NCBI GenBank assembly: GCA_019454045.1
Contig: SKCR01032802.1
Span: 124,001 to 188,000, forward strand
Length of the DNA stretch: 64,000 bases
Direction of reading: 5' to 3'
Origin: Zanthoxylum bungeanum
Lineage: Eukaryota; Streptophyta; Magnoliopsida; Sapindales; Rutaceae
In this document: positions 32,085-44,942 of the stretch, one piece after another
Layout: every line of letters starts with the position of its first letter
How positions within the stretch are numbered: the first letter of the stretch is position 1
The notes under the pieces: generated by a model
The model's input: the letters and a program-made list of their open reading frames with translations, nothing else
The model's database searches: none
What the model was told of the DNA's origin: nothing
Made by a program: the position numbers and the translations under genes

Positions 32085-32375
32085 CCACTCCAGGAGAATT
32101 CCCTCACCGAGATGAAGCCAACGCCGCCAGTCTGATCACTGGAATCCTCCGCACGCGCTCCCATGCGCCACCCATGTGCCACTGTGTCGTTGCTTCACTC
32201 ACCCACGCGCCGCCGTGCGTGCAGTACACCTCCCGGACCAGAATCTTCCCCTCGTCGAGATACGCGAGTTAGAAACCTCGTTTGCCCAATTCGGACCTTC
32301 GGTTGTCGTAAAACGAGCCAAAAATGAGAGTTAAAGTTGTTCAATCGTTCGTCAGTAACCACCAAGCATCCGCCA
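32085..32375. other. GC-rich island of unknown nature
   Basis: Sharply higher GC than its surroundings (CGCACGCGCTCCCATGCGCC, CACGCGCCGCCGTGCG). A 63-codon plus-strand ORF (32081-32272) is open but matches nothing I know. It lies next to a truncated retroelement leader and may be a remnant of its internal region or a captured piece. Confidence 0.4.
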
Positions 32376-32455
32376 TCAAAATTGGATTACATATCATATA
32401 TCAAGCATGACTAATGTAATGAATGAAGGATCATACCTGCTATGATACCAATTTT
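32376..32455 (-). repeat. Extra leader fragment beyond the left LARD LTR
   Basis: These 80 bp match 39142-39221, the leader next to the other LTR (CATCAAAATTGGATTA, TCATATATCAAGCATGA, GATGAAGGATC). They include a primer-binding-like TTGGTATCATAG. A leader should not follow the 3' LTR, so the left LTR also served as a 5' LTR of another copy. Confidence 0.75.
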
Positions 32456-34942
32456 TGTTGGGGTTTTGGCACAGCCGCAGCGGAAGCTCGCGGTTCAGGT
32501 GAAATCGTAATTTTAAAAACTTTTAAAATTACCGAATAGATTATTCAATATACAATATGAATAATTCATTCATATTTCACTTAAACATATTTATTCGATA
32601 TCAAATAACGACATAAATAGTTAAGAAACATCGCGAAACTTTTTACGAAAACGTTTTTCTGCAAAATGATATAAAACATATTTTTGACCGAACCGACCAC
32701 CCAATGCACATGACGGCTGCCCAAGTCAGCCACAACAGTACTAGGACAATTCATGGGTTGCCCGAACAGTGACCAATTCACTGTTTGGGCAGCCGTCACC
32801 CGGTTGGCTCAAAAGTCACATGGTAATGCCGTTTTTTACCGTTTTCACTTATTTCAACTCCGAAATAATTTCCGAAAATTGTTCCAATACCCAAAACACT
32901 TCCAATACATTTATATGACATAATTTTCATCACCATAAATCCAGTTTTCCAGATTTGATCCAGAAACCAAAAATATCAATATTTCATGCTTTAATCCAAT
33001 TTTCTTAACATTAATCACAACACCAATCCAAGCCACCACTAATGAATTGCCCAAGAATAATTCTAGGCATTACAAGAGTGGTCATAACACTTTAGAATAG
33101 CAACATATCATCAAATGATCAAATTGAACCAATATTACAATAATATCATTCAATTCTACTTCACACATGCACCAAGCCTTCTATTCAATCTTCCAAATCA
33201 AAAACACACAAATTCTAAAGAAAATAAGAAACCCTAGAATCTATCTAGATGCTCAAGAACAAGAAACATGTTTTCTAAGCTTAGGGATATAAAAAATTAC
33301 CTTTAATTCTCATAATTTCCTTAAGTTATTTCTTGATTTTCTTCACTTTTCCATCTTGAATCATCAAGCAAATTTGGAGAGTATTTGGAAGAGGAGTTTC
33401 GGCCATAGCTTCCCTTGGAAGGGAAAAGAAAATTTTTACTTTAAAAAATCAAAATGCCGACTTAAGGAGTGTATTTTGGTCAATTTCCCAATTTAATTCA
33501 ATTAAATAAAATCAAGCTTTATGTTAGCAAATCAAATTTGCACACCTTAAGCTTAATTAAAACATGCCACACATAACCAATAATAAATAAATATTTTTTT
33601 ATAACAATTATGAAAAAAATATCATTTAATTATTCAAATATTTATATTTAAATATCTAAATAATTAATTATTATAATTATTATTATATATGTATTTTTAT
33701 TTACATTAAATAACAAATACATATATTAATGGCATGTGTCAAAGTCTCATTTGATAATTAATATGTATCAAATCAAATTTGTATCAAATATAAATACACA
33801 TTAATTATTAATGATCAAAATCCCCTAAAGCATGTGTTTTCGTTTAACCGTTTAAACGATACGAATTAACTTATTAATCTGGTGAAGTATTATGAATAAT
33901 ATGTATTTTCATAAGGGTTGCCCAAGTGCTCAATGAGTACACTTCATATTGTGAGACTCTCTAAGTTTAGGTTTATCCGTCACAAAATCCAGTTTCATGT
34001 CCATAATTCACCCACTCATGAATTATGACGACCACGAATAATCTCGCTAAACTATGCAAGTCGAGGTCATTGCATACATATAATCCATCTGTCACAGGTT
34101 ATCCATATTATACATGGGATATAGATAAGAATGCCAAATCCTTATGGTATATTATAGTCGACTTTCAAATTTACGATCTTTAAATAACACTCGGAACTTG
34201 CTTCCAAAGTTATACCACGACCATGGATTTACTAGATCGCAAACACGTGTAGAAAACCTATTCCATGTACACAGGACTGACAGATTCTATCTTGATACGC
34301 ACTGGATATCATGAGCATCAGTCCACACCCAACGAACAAGCGGAGGTATGATCTAAATAGATCGGTGACGTGACTGCCATCAAAGTGTGGAGGATAACTC
34401 ATATATCCACTGTGGTATATCAAGTCAAATGACCACTATGCTCGCTCAACTCGAGAAGATTCCTATTGACATTGGTGTACCATCTATTAGAAAATCTTCA
34501 GTGAGTCGTTAAGTGTTTATCAAATAAACACCTACATGTCTATATGAGTCTCTTGAGACTCATGGTTCATTAGGATAATCCATCGGACCAAGTCACGATA
34601 TACGACATGTACTGGTCTCAGCGGATTTTACTAACCGACCCGTGTTAGTAAATCTTGACCAGGAACTTTATTTAAGGATATACAACTAATAGTGACGCTT
34701 CCCAATGTCAATTACAAACTACATTGTAACTGCGCACTACATTGTAAATCCTAGGGTCTTTGTCTAATATACACGTATCACTAAATCAGATTTAGTTTCA
34801 ATCTAATCGTAATTAGATCGAATATATATATATAAGACATAGGTGCTACAATTAAATAAGTAATATTATGGAAAAAATGAATTGTTCGTATTTATGAATC
34901 GAACATAAATACGATCCGGATTGGCACTCCGAGCACCAACCC
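32456..34942 (-). repeat. LARD left LTR (full length)
   Basis: About 2.49 kb, from TGTTGGGGTTTTGG to GAGCACCAACCC. The right border is placed by the minus-strand purine tract CAAGTGGGAGAAATTAT that must lie next to it, and is uncertain by a few bases. Contains no gene. Confidence 0.75.
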
Positions 34943-37900
34943 TAATAATTTCTCCCACTTGCTCTAGTTTCAATCCATGGTATCATATACACATCTAATG
35001 TGTATCACATACTCATGGCCCTCAAGAGCTCACCTAGCACTCAAAAGGTAGGCAACAACAAGTAAACCCGCTATAACAAATTGAGTTTGTCCAACAACCC
35101 AATCGTTTCCTTTAACCATCATCATTCATGTTTTGTAGAACCCAAGTTCTACATCAATATGACTCAGATGCGATATCAATATGTGCTGTAGCTATTAAGT
35201 TGTCTATGTATTTAGAGATCAAATCCAAAATACTATGTAGACAACTGCAAACACAATACTAATACCAAAACTTCTAGTCTATGAGATCACTATGCAACTT
35301 CATAAGTTAATACTTTATAAGTTACAACTAATTCTACTAATTCAGTAGAATCAACCGTGACACTCCCACTGCAACTTTTCTGACTTTATATGACATAGAC
35401 CATCTAACGTCATAATTAGACTCAAAACAAATATGACCCTAATGGGTGCGAATTAAATTTTCCATGAATAAGAAACTAGTTCTTCATATCTCAAAGATAA
35501 TAAAGAACATGTTTCAAGACACATCCTATGGTCTACAATGTATCAAAATAATTCATAACAATTACGATTAAATTACGATTAAATTGATATCTTTAATCGC
35601 ACATAATATTGTATTCATTATGCCATCATCTTATAATGCATAAAATTGACTAGACATCTAATCAATTTCTCTTTCGATAAATGAACCATACTTTACGAAA
35701 GATGAATATTATATATAAAAGACACACTAACTGTCAAACAGTTATACTAACTGTCATACATATAATTTTGATGTGTCCCTTGTTAGATCATATCTAATGC
35801 ACGACTAATGAGAGTATCTCACAAGTCTCTTAGTTTTATATCATATATGAAACTTTATATAAAATATAACAGAGACTACTCCCACTGTTTTCACTGAGAA
35901 AAGAAGACTTAGGTAAATCTTTTACCTCAAAACATCTCATTATTATATTAATAATGATAATGTCATTAGGAATATAATACTAGAAAGAATTTGTATGATC
36001 CCAATAACCTACTATCATATGTGTATTCTCTATGCTTTGATAAAATCAGACAATCTGACTGTTATCAAAATTAGAAAATACTGATTTTCGGAAAGCTTAC
36101 CTGGTCTATAGTAGCCTCTATAAGCTAGTATATCAAACTGTGATCTTAGCAGAATACAAACTCCATGGCCATTCTAGAATGAACTCTTCAATAAAGAAAA
36201 CCACATGGATCTCTTATTCGAAGAAACCATTCAGGAACGCCACTTTGCATTCTTTAGCCAAAATATTTAGTTTATATCAACATTAACCAACAGATCTTTA
36301 TTTGTTCATTAGTGCGACTAAAGACAAGTTTTCTCAGAATCTACAATAGATTACTGAGTATAACCTTTCTCACTGTCATACTATAAAGGTCAAACCTTTA
36401 ATAAGCTCACTTTGCTTTGAGGCGTAAACAATTTGCACATTTTATGAACGATTCATAAAAAAGCTTAATCAAGTTCCAAACTTGATTGTAGTAAGCTATG
36501 AACAATCTTAGATCTATGGTTAATGCTAACTTCCGAAATCGATATCAAATATCGCTCCTACTATAATTATAGAATAATTTTGTTCGATAAGAAAACAACA
36601 GAACCATTTAGTATCAAATACTCCGCAAATGATTCTGACATCCTATTGGACTTATATGGAATCTGTCTAAGGTTTTTCATCTTATTAATTATGTAGTTCC
36701 ATTTATAGTTTATCACTCTCACATTTGACTTTAATAAGTCAAGTCTTTTCTACAATCGTTAACATCAATGTTACACACCAAGTAATAAAATAATTTTATT
36801 ACTCGGGATCATAGGAAAGATATTCTATCAAATAGAATACAATATTCTATTAAATAGAATAAATGATAAACTTTTACTTGTACCTCAAAGGCGTAAGTAC
36901 TTTCAATTATATAACCATTATACAAAAGAAAGATTCAAATCTCAAACTTTTCAAGATTCAAATTTTCTACTTATACATATCATATACGTAACTATAGAAA
37001 CTAATGGAACCTTAATTAAAAGAATGAATTAGTGTAACTGGAGCATAACCCCAAGAGTATTGAAACTAATTCGGTAACACTCAATATCAAATGAATCAAA
37101 TCATATAAGATTCGATTTCTCCTACTAACCAATTCCATCATGATGGAATCGTAGAAGAATCATATTGAGTAAGAATCAAATTCATTGAATAACTTAGAAC
37201 TAATTGCCATAAAATTCATATATTTGATCATATCAAACATCTTTGAACTATTCAAAGATTCATGATGAATTTTAAAGGTATAATTTTCAAAACTTTAGAT
37301 TGAATATCTTTGAACCAGTCAAAATATTCTATCTGCGTTTCATCAGAAACATATTGAATGTTCTCAAACCATTCAAGACGTTCAATATGTGTTCTTTTAT
37401 AAACACGTAACTAAGTCATGACAACTCATTAACTAAGTTACGAAGTAAAGAAAACTATCCAAAGTAATTTCTAATTCATTAAACTACATGCATCCAATGT
37501 ATTAATTTAATAAATCAGTGGTCCAATGACGATCATTGGTTAAATGAGATTTAATCACATCCTGAATACAATATTAATTAAATGGATAAGGATATATGGT
37601 GTGATCTTGTATCAGACCATCATTTACCATAAGGAATAAACATCTAGTGCTTCTGTGATAAAATCTCATAAAGCACTGTTCTAAGTTATTAAGTTAACCG
37701 AATATTTCTCTTAATGTTTATCTCTCCATCAATGACACTACTAGTCATATTAAAATATGTAACAATTATTTATAAAGAACAAGTAACTATCCAATAGTCG
37801 CAAGTTCTGATATCAAATATAAAAAACAACCATTAAACACTATTTTAAATAACTAGATAGGAGATCCGGTATCCAATACCTACAGTTGTCGTATTGTGAG

Positions 37901-39221
37901 AATTGATATTCTCAACACACATCTATACACATCTCATTTCTTAAGCTCTATAATTTTCCTTCAATTATTCACAACAATTGCAAATAATTGATTAGCAAAC
38001 TGTGTCAAACACGTGACTTTTAAAAGTCACTAAAGCCAAGAAACGTCATTATAAGTTAAACAAAAACCTATGGAGTTTTCTTAATGCCAGTCAAGAATCT
38101 CGAGACATGAACTAATTCACGTCAATTCTTACCGCATAAGAAACTATTCTCTCTAGACAATTATATCCTAAAACAGATATCTATTTAGATTACTTATCGT
38201 GACTTAGTAACTAAGTATTAATCATTTTGATTTTCAAGAAAATCAGAACAATAGTTCCCGATGATTTTGACTAATCTAATAATATCCATGTTTACTAACA
38301 TTCTAGAACTTATTCTAGAAATACACAACCATAAGTGAAGTCAGAAAATATATTCAAATAATATGCATGCAGTGGATTAGAAGTTTAATTCTATTAACAA
38401 TATAGAATAAAAGAAAACAAAAAACAGTAATTTTCATAATATTACGCACTGCCTTAGTTATGGATTTTTAACCCACCACTGTCTCCCACTACTTTACGTA
38501 ATACCGTAATCCCTAACGGAAAATGGGAATTCAATAATTAAATCGAATTCCATAGTGAGAAGTGGACCCTATGAATATATTTCGACTCACATCTTTGGCA
38601 TGATCTCTTATACATATATTCATTAGGAAGACAACTCATTGTCAATCACACTCACTGTGACTCCTGATTTTGGTCCTGAATGTTTCACAGGAGGCGTATC
38701 AAGGCTTCACTTGCCAATGACAAACTCAAGCTACCGATGTAGTCCTCACAGCTTTGGCACGTTCATGATTTCCACTTTCACTTGAATTTGTCTAGTATCA
38801 AATATACATCCAGCATCGATAAAATTCTATCAACTGCACCCTCACTACTTTGGCACGATCTCGGATGCAGCCATAGAAAGATACCCATAAACTGTATTGA
38901 CAAGACGGACCAAGAAACATGCATCCAATACATGTCACTCTACTGCCTTTTTTAAGCGGGGATATTTCTCAAGAAAGCATTGCTCTATATCAAATGCATA
39001 ATATAATCTAGATGAATTTCTAAACAGTTCAATTCTACCTTAGAAAACATAACTTAACTTAACCATTAAATTTTCGTTACGTTTCCCGTTAGCGTAGAAC
39101 TAAAAGTCAAGAAACATCTAAATTACATGCATGTGCAAACATCAAAATTGGATTATATATCATATATCAAGCATGATGAATGTAATGGATGAAGGATCAG
39201 ACCTACTCTGATACTAATTTT
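34943..39221 (-). other. Non-coding interior of the LARD element
   Basis: 4.28 kb, AT-rich with few ORFs over 60 codons in any frame and none with retroviral motifs. On the plus strand a less AT-rich part (38440-38960) contains loosely repeated phrases such as CACAGCTTTGGCACG and CACTACTTTGGCACGATCTC. Direct remnants of gag or pol were looked for and not found. Confidence 0.75.
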
Positions 39222-40808
39222 TGTTGGGGTTTTGGCACGGGCGCAGCGGAAGCTCGCGGTTCAGGTGAAATCATAATTTTAAAAACTTTTAAAATTACCG
39301 AATAGATTATTCAATTTCTAATGTGAATAATTCATTCATATTTCACCTAAAAATATTTATTCGATATCAAATAACGACATAAATAGTTAAGAAACATCGC
39401 GAAATTTTTAAGAAAATATTTTTTCGTAAAATGACATAAAACACGTTTTTGACCGAACTGACCACCCAATGCACATGAGGGCTGCCCAAGTCAGCCCCAA
39501 CAGTACTAGGGTAGTTCATGGCTGCTCGAAGTGTGACCAATTCACTGTTTGGGCAGCTGTCACCCGGTTGGCTCAAAAATCACCCGGTAACGTCGTTTTT
39601 CACCGTTTTCACTTATTTCAACTCCGAAATAATTTCCGGAAATTGTTCCAATACCCAAAACACATCCAATATATTTATATGATATAATTTTCATCACCAT
39701 AAACCCAGTTTTCCAGATCTGATCTAGAAACCAAAAATATCAGTATTTCATGCTTTAATCCAATTTTCTTAACATTAATCACATTAATCACAACACCAAT
39801 CCAAGCCACCACTAATGAAGCACCCAAGAATAATTTATAGGCATTAAAAAAGTGGTCATAACACTCAACATATCATCAAATGATCAAATTGAACCAATAT
39901 TACAATAATATCATTCAATTCTACTTCACACATGCACCAAGCCTTCTATTCCATCTCCAAATCAAAAACACACAAATTATAAAGAAAATAAGAAACCCTA
40001 GAATCTATCTAGATGCTCAAGAACAAGAAACATGCTTTCTAAGCTTAGGGATATAAAGAATTACCTTTAATTCTCATAATTTCCTTAAGCTATTTCTTGA
40101 TTTTCTTCACTTTTCCATCTTGAATCATCAAGCAAATTTGGAGAGTATTTGGAAGAGGAGTTTCGGCCATAGCTTCCCTTGGAAGGAAAAAGAATATTTT
40201 TTACTTTAAAAAATCAAAATGCCGACTTAAGGGGTGTATTTTGGTCAATTTCCCAATTTAATTCAATTAAATAAAATCAAGCTTTATGTTAGCAAATCAA
40301 ATTTGCACACCTTAAGCTTAATTAAAACATGCCACACGTAACCAATAATAAATAAACATTTTTTTCATAACAATTATGAAAAAAATATCATTTAATTATT
40401 CAAATATTAACAAAATAAATATCTAAATAATTAATTAATATAATTATTATTATATATGTATTTTTATTTACATTAAATAACAAATACATATATTAATGGC
40501 ATGTGTCAAAGTCTCATTTGATAATTAATTAATATATATCAAATCAAATTTTGTATCAAATGTAAATACACATTAATTATTAATTGATCAAAAACCCCTA
40601 AAGCATGTGTTTTCGGTTTAACCGTTTAATTGATATGAATTAACTCATTTAATCCGGTGAAGTATTATGAATAATCTGTATTATTTATAAAGGGTTTCCC
40701 AAGTGCTCAATGAGTACACTTTATATTGTGGGACTCTCTAAGTTTAGGTTTATCCGTCACGAAATCCAGTTTCGTGTCCATAATTCACCCACTCATGAAT
40801 ATGATGAT
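39222..40808 (-). repeat. LARD right LTR, truncated at 40808
   Basis: Aligns with 32456-34025. It ends abruptly after the ACTCATGAAT motif, where TAT element A begins at about 40809. Differences from the left LTR include a 12-bp duplication (CACATTAATCACATTAATC, 39779) and small deletions, so the copies are old. Confidence 0.8.
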
Positions 40809-43800
40809 TGTACCGCTATACCTATGATACTCGGCGACCACGATACTGTTGGGCTCGTAGCCCGTAAAGAGTACAGAGTAGCCCGCGGGGGACTAAACCG
40901 GAGAGTAAATGAGTCGCCACCCAGTGTGAACTGGGAAAAGATTTAAGGCCGCACTCACCCATCGCAAGGGAAGACCTCAAACCGTTGGGTTCGGAATGGT
41001 CCCTTACTTATGCCAGTATAATGGACGGGTTCACATAATGGTATGGCCAAGTCTTATACAGTTCATGCAAGATAATTCAAATAAACACACAAATTTGCAC
41101 ACCCATAAACGTTAATATAAATAAAAGCAAATTAAATTAAGAAGTACAAGATGCGGTAACAAAAACTATAATAAACGAAAAACAAACGGGAAAAGTGTCG
41201 ATAAATAAATAGCAAACAAAAAGGGGTTAATCATGCATGTATTAGTATTTCCCGAGTGGTACGTGGATTTGTATCCCAAGTACAGACCGTACTACCGTCC
41301 ATTCAGATTCGGCTACAGAATTAATGTTTGGGTTTCCATCCAATATACCACAAGGGATAATATCATACATAATCATTTATGCAATGTAAATAAAAAAAAA
41401 ATAGACATGAAATAATATAATAATGCATATGTGGATAATGAACAAATAAAATAAAGGGCGAAATAATAAAACGATGATAAATGGACAAAAAGATAAATAA
41501 CAAAACAAATGCGGAATAATAAAATAACGATGAAAATAAATAAATAGATAAAAGAAAACAAATAACTGAATGCCAAAAGAAAGAAAAGATGTGACCAGAA
41601 ATTTGGTCATCTTTGATGTAGGACTTCCCATACCCGGCTGGACGTATTTCACATCCAGCCAGGCATGTAGCGTCCGAAACTATAAAAATAAATAGAGTGC
41701 CCTCAGGTCTTACCTTTTATGTTGCTTCTCGGAAGTGCATTAGGCCGTCGCCGAAATGATTGAAGCCGGTTCGCTATTTGCTGTTTCTGGTTCGCTGTTT
41801 CACTCGTTGTTTTGCTATTTTCTGGTTGTTGTTTCACTGTTTTCTACTTGCTGTTTCGCTGGTTTACTGTTTGTTGTTTTTGGCTTGCTGTTTGGTTATT
41901 TTTGGGCTGCTGTTTTAGTTTTTTTGGGATGCTATTTTGGTTATTTTTGGGCTGCTGTTTTGGTTGTTTACTGGTTGTTTTTGTTGGACAATTATGACCC
42001 ATAGCATCACTATTTGTACAGAACATGGTGTTGTTGTACAAATTAACTATGTGACAAAGGAAATTGTTCTTTTATCATTTGTAATTAGATTATCAAGATA
42101 TATAAATGATAAAGTCTATATGATTAATACCAGATTAATAAGATATGAGACAATATTAATCCATTAAGGTTTAATCATTAAATATCCATAGTCGTAGTAT
42201 TATCGAGAGTGGACATCGATAATGCGGAATAGACTAGTATTACACTTATGCGTGTTATGGAAGCGTAACATCATAGTTCTCATATATTTGGGTATTGGAT
42301 ACTCATGCAAGTGTAATAGGAGGTTATGTTTACCAATGGTACGGAAACAGCTTCGCTCTGGATAGACCCCTCAGAATCTCATTGGTAGTATGACTATGTG
42401 TCTATGGGAATCTGAATCAGGGTAGGTGTATTTGGTCTTAACCTGAGACTTGCATAGTTAATACTTGCGACAATCAATATACTTTGGTTTTGGTCGTCCG
42501 GGGCTTTAAAAGGTTCTATGTACGCCTCTTCTAGGTATACTGAGAATCATAGTGTATTGGATGTGATGTCAAGATGGAAGTATCACTTCAGTCATATGGA
42601 GATGATGATCACGCAGGATACGAAACTGGTACTCTTGTATGCTGTAGCTATCGGGATAATATGACAAGGTCATGATTATCCGATTATAAGAGACTAGTTG
42701 CTTGTGATCCGATATATGCTTTGTACGGGGCATGCATTATTCCAGCCCCAGGCCTTGCATGTGACATCTGATACTGGATCGCAATACGCAATACTACGTA
42801 TACTACGCCTGTTATAGATTATATATTCCTTAAAGAATATTTCTGGAGAATTGGGTAGGCACGGTGCTTTGCTAGAAGCCAACCATGTCTTGTAAATCGG
42901 TAAGAACGTGGTACCGGGTACGCACGTGTTCGGATAATCCGACGATCGGATTTACTGCCAACATATCCGGGGATCTCATGGGTCGTTTCCCGAAGATTCA
43001 CCGATGATGTATGACTCGAACATAATTAATCTGAGATTAATTATAAGAGAGAGAAAATTAATCTAGGATTAATTGCGGAAAGTTTTTATCTGGGATAAAA
43101 TTCAATTAATAGAGAGAGAACGATTAATTTAGAATTAATCGATTAAATAATATATTCGATATATTAAATGAAATTAGATTTTATAACGGAATTAAAATTG
43201 GATTTTAATTCGGGCTCGCGAATTAATTTAGAATTAATTCGCGAGCGACTTTAATAGTAATTTTGCTAGGCATAATTATTTAATTAAATTTGATTTAATT
43301 ACGTTGCAACGGAAAATTCGTTAATTCGGAATTAATGAACCCGAGCCCGGAATGTGTTTGCGGGTCCACTCGAATTTTGAATTCAAGTGGGGCCCACATG
43401 TCACATCACAAGTCACATCACTTGTCTTTCTCATCATTTTTTGTGATGGAAGTTAGTGTGATGTGATGTTGGCTTGTTTTTTACACAAGTTAGTAAAGTG
43501 ATGGACATTTTACCAACTTTGGATTTTTGGTATTACTTTACATTTTGATTTTTGAAATCAATTAATTTTGGTAACACATTCACTCATCTCTCTCATCATT
43601 CTTCTTCTCCTCTCTCACGCCATTTGCACTCTCCCTCTCTTGGACTTGGCTTGGCCGAAACTTACCAAGAGTAAATGAAGAAATTTGTTGCAATTTTTCT
43701 AGTGCTAGCACACAAAGAATCATACAAAGGTGATAGGGAAACCTTTCCCAAGAGTTTGGAATCTTTTCTTAAAGCTTGGAGCTTGACACTCAACATTGGA

Positions 43801-44811
43801 GGAGCTTGGAGCAACTTCAAAAAAAGCAAAAATTTTGAACTCTACACATCCTATAACCAATCATTGTGAGTATAATTCCGCTATACTTCTTTGCGTATTT
43901 ACACATCTTTCATGCTTAATATGATCTTGGTTATTCATTAGAACCCAACAGTTTTGTGGTTGTTTTTCTCGGTTTTGGTTACTGTTTTTGGCTGGTTGTT
44001 TTGTGTTTGTGTTTCGGTTGGTTTTCTTGGCACAATTTTTGGTTGTCTTGGTTTCGGTTTCTTGTCTTGGTCTTGGTACACGTTGAGGATGGTTGTTTTT
44101 GTTGTTTCTTGGTTTCGGTGGTGGCTTTAGGTTTTTTTTCGTTTGTTCTGGCTTTGTTGTTTTTGTGTTGTGTCGTTCAAGAAGATGAAGAATAAGAGAG
44201 AATGTCTAGGGTTGCCGTCCAAGCCTTAGGTTTTTCTTTTGTGTGTTTCACGCCTAAAGGAGCCTCATTTTGTGATGATTTGGTGTCTAATTTATAATGT
44301 CTTGAAGGGATCTTTAAATAGGGAAATAAATCACAATGATTTGGGAGATAATTTCTCAAATTATTTTGGGAAGAAATCATCTCACAAATTTGGTGATAAG
44401 AATATCTCAAATCTTGTTAAATTAGATGGGACCCCAAAATCTTTGTTAAATTGGAAAGTGTTGATGAGGGAATTTTGACATGTGAATTGCATGGGATTTT
44501 CTCTATTTGGGAAGGTTTGGGTGTGCATAGGAGGTTTGTATGGGCTTTGGGCCGTGTGTGGATGGTTTGCATGGGCTTTGGGCGTGTGGATGGATTTGGG
44601 CCGAGGCTGGATTGATGGGTCAAGGATGAGGTTTGAAACAGCGGCTGGCTGAGTGAATCCGAGGCTGACTAGTGAGTCCGAATCTAGTGAGGTGCTAATT
44701 TTGGAGGTTCTATTTCTTCCGGCATTCATTTCCTACAACTTCCGTAACTTTTCAGGTAGTGCCTCCATACGAGGCTAATCATTGGGCTTATGCAAAAATA
44801 CAGTGTCTACA
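40809..44811 (-). repeat. LTR of TAT element A, with nested solo LTR
   Basis: Without the 1974 bp of nested solo LTR plus duplication the length is about 2.03 kb, close to B's 1.94 and 1.98 kb. The left end aligns poorly with B's (the segment 40809-40870 is diverged) and was placed by comparison with the LARD LTR it cuts. Contains T/G-rich low-complexity sequence around 41800-41980 and 43951-44170. Confidence 0.75.
41982..43950 (+). mobile_element. Solo LTR of the copia-1 family, TSD GTTTT
   Basis: 1969 bp, starting TGTTGGACAATTATGACCCA and ending TTAGAACCCAACA, with TGTTGG/CCAACA end repeats. The five bases before and after are both GTTTT. It has the same sequence landmarks as the 3' LTR at 4801-6702. 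An exact target duplication around a lone LTR means a full element inserted here and was removed by LTR-LTR recombination. Confidence 0.93.
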
Positions 44812-44819
44812 GTCGCCCT

Positions 44820-44942
44820 CACTTTGATGGGGCTTGTGCAGTGTGTGACAATGACAACTTTATCAAAGTCATGCATGTATTTTTACTTACCTGGTTCGTC
44901 GGCCGTTGCCGGACTTACTTGTTGTTTCGCTGCTTTTGCGAG
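44820..44942 (-). other. TAT element A, region between LTR and tandem arrays
   Basis: GCAGTGTGTGACAATGAC and TTTTTACTTACCTGG here have counterparts just beyond B's LTR at 49727-49783. It is the proximal 3' UTR on the minus strand. Confidence 0.6.

Larger units (their letters stand above)
32376..40808 (-). mobile_element. LARD-type non-coding LTR retrotransposon, minus strand
   Basis: Two long repeats begin TGTTGGGGTTTTGGCAC at 32456 and 39222 and stay alike for at least 1.5 kb (CGCAGCGGAAGCTCGCGGTT, ACTTTTAAAATTACCGAATA and so on). The 4.3 kb between them carries no gag or pol. On the minus strand, the purine tract CAAGTGGGAGAAATTAT precedes the left LTR, and a tRNA-Met-type site (TTAGTATCAGAG) follows the right LTR. 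This is the structure of a large retrotransposon derivative moved by proteins in trans. The right LTR is truncated by TAT element A. Confidence 0.85.

Noticed and set aside
32081..32272. 63-codon ORF in the GC-rich island as a gene
   Set aside because: No similarity I can recognise and no promoter or splice context. It was kept only as an unexplained island.
41756..42041. 82-codon hydrophobic ORF (Phe/Leu/Cys-rich), possible membrane peptide
   Set aside because: It is translated from T/G-rich low-complexity LTR sequence (CTGTTTTGGTTATTTTTGGG type) and crosses into the solo LTR.
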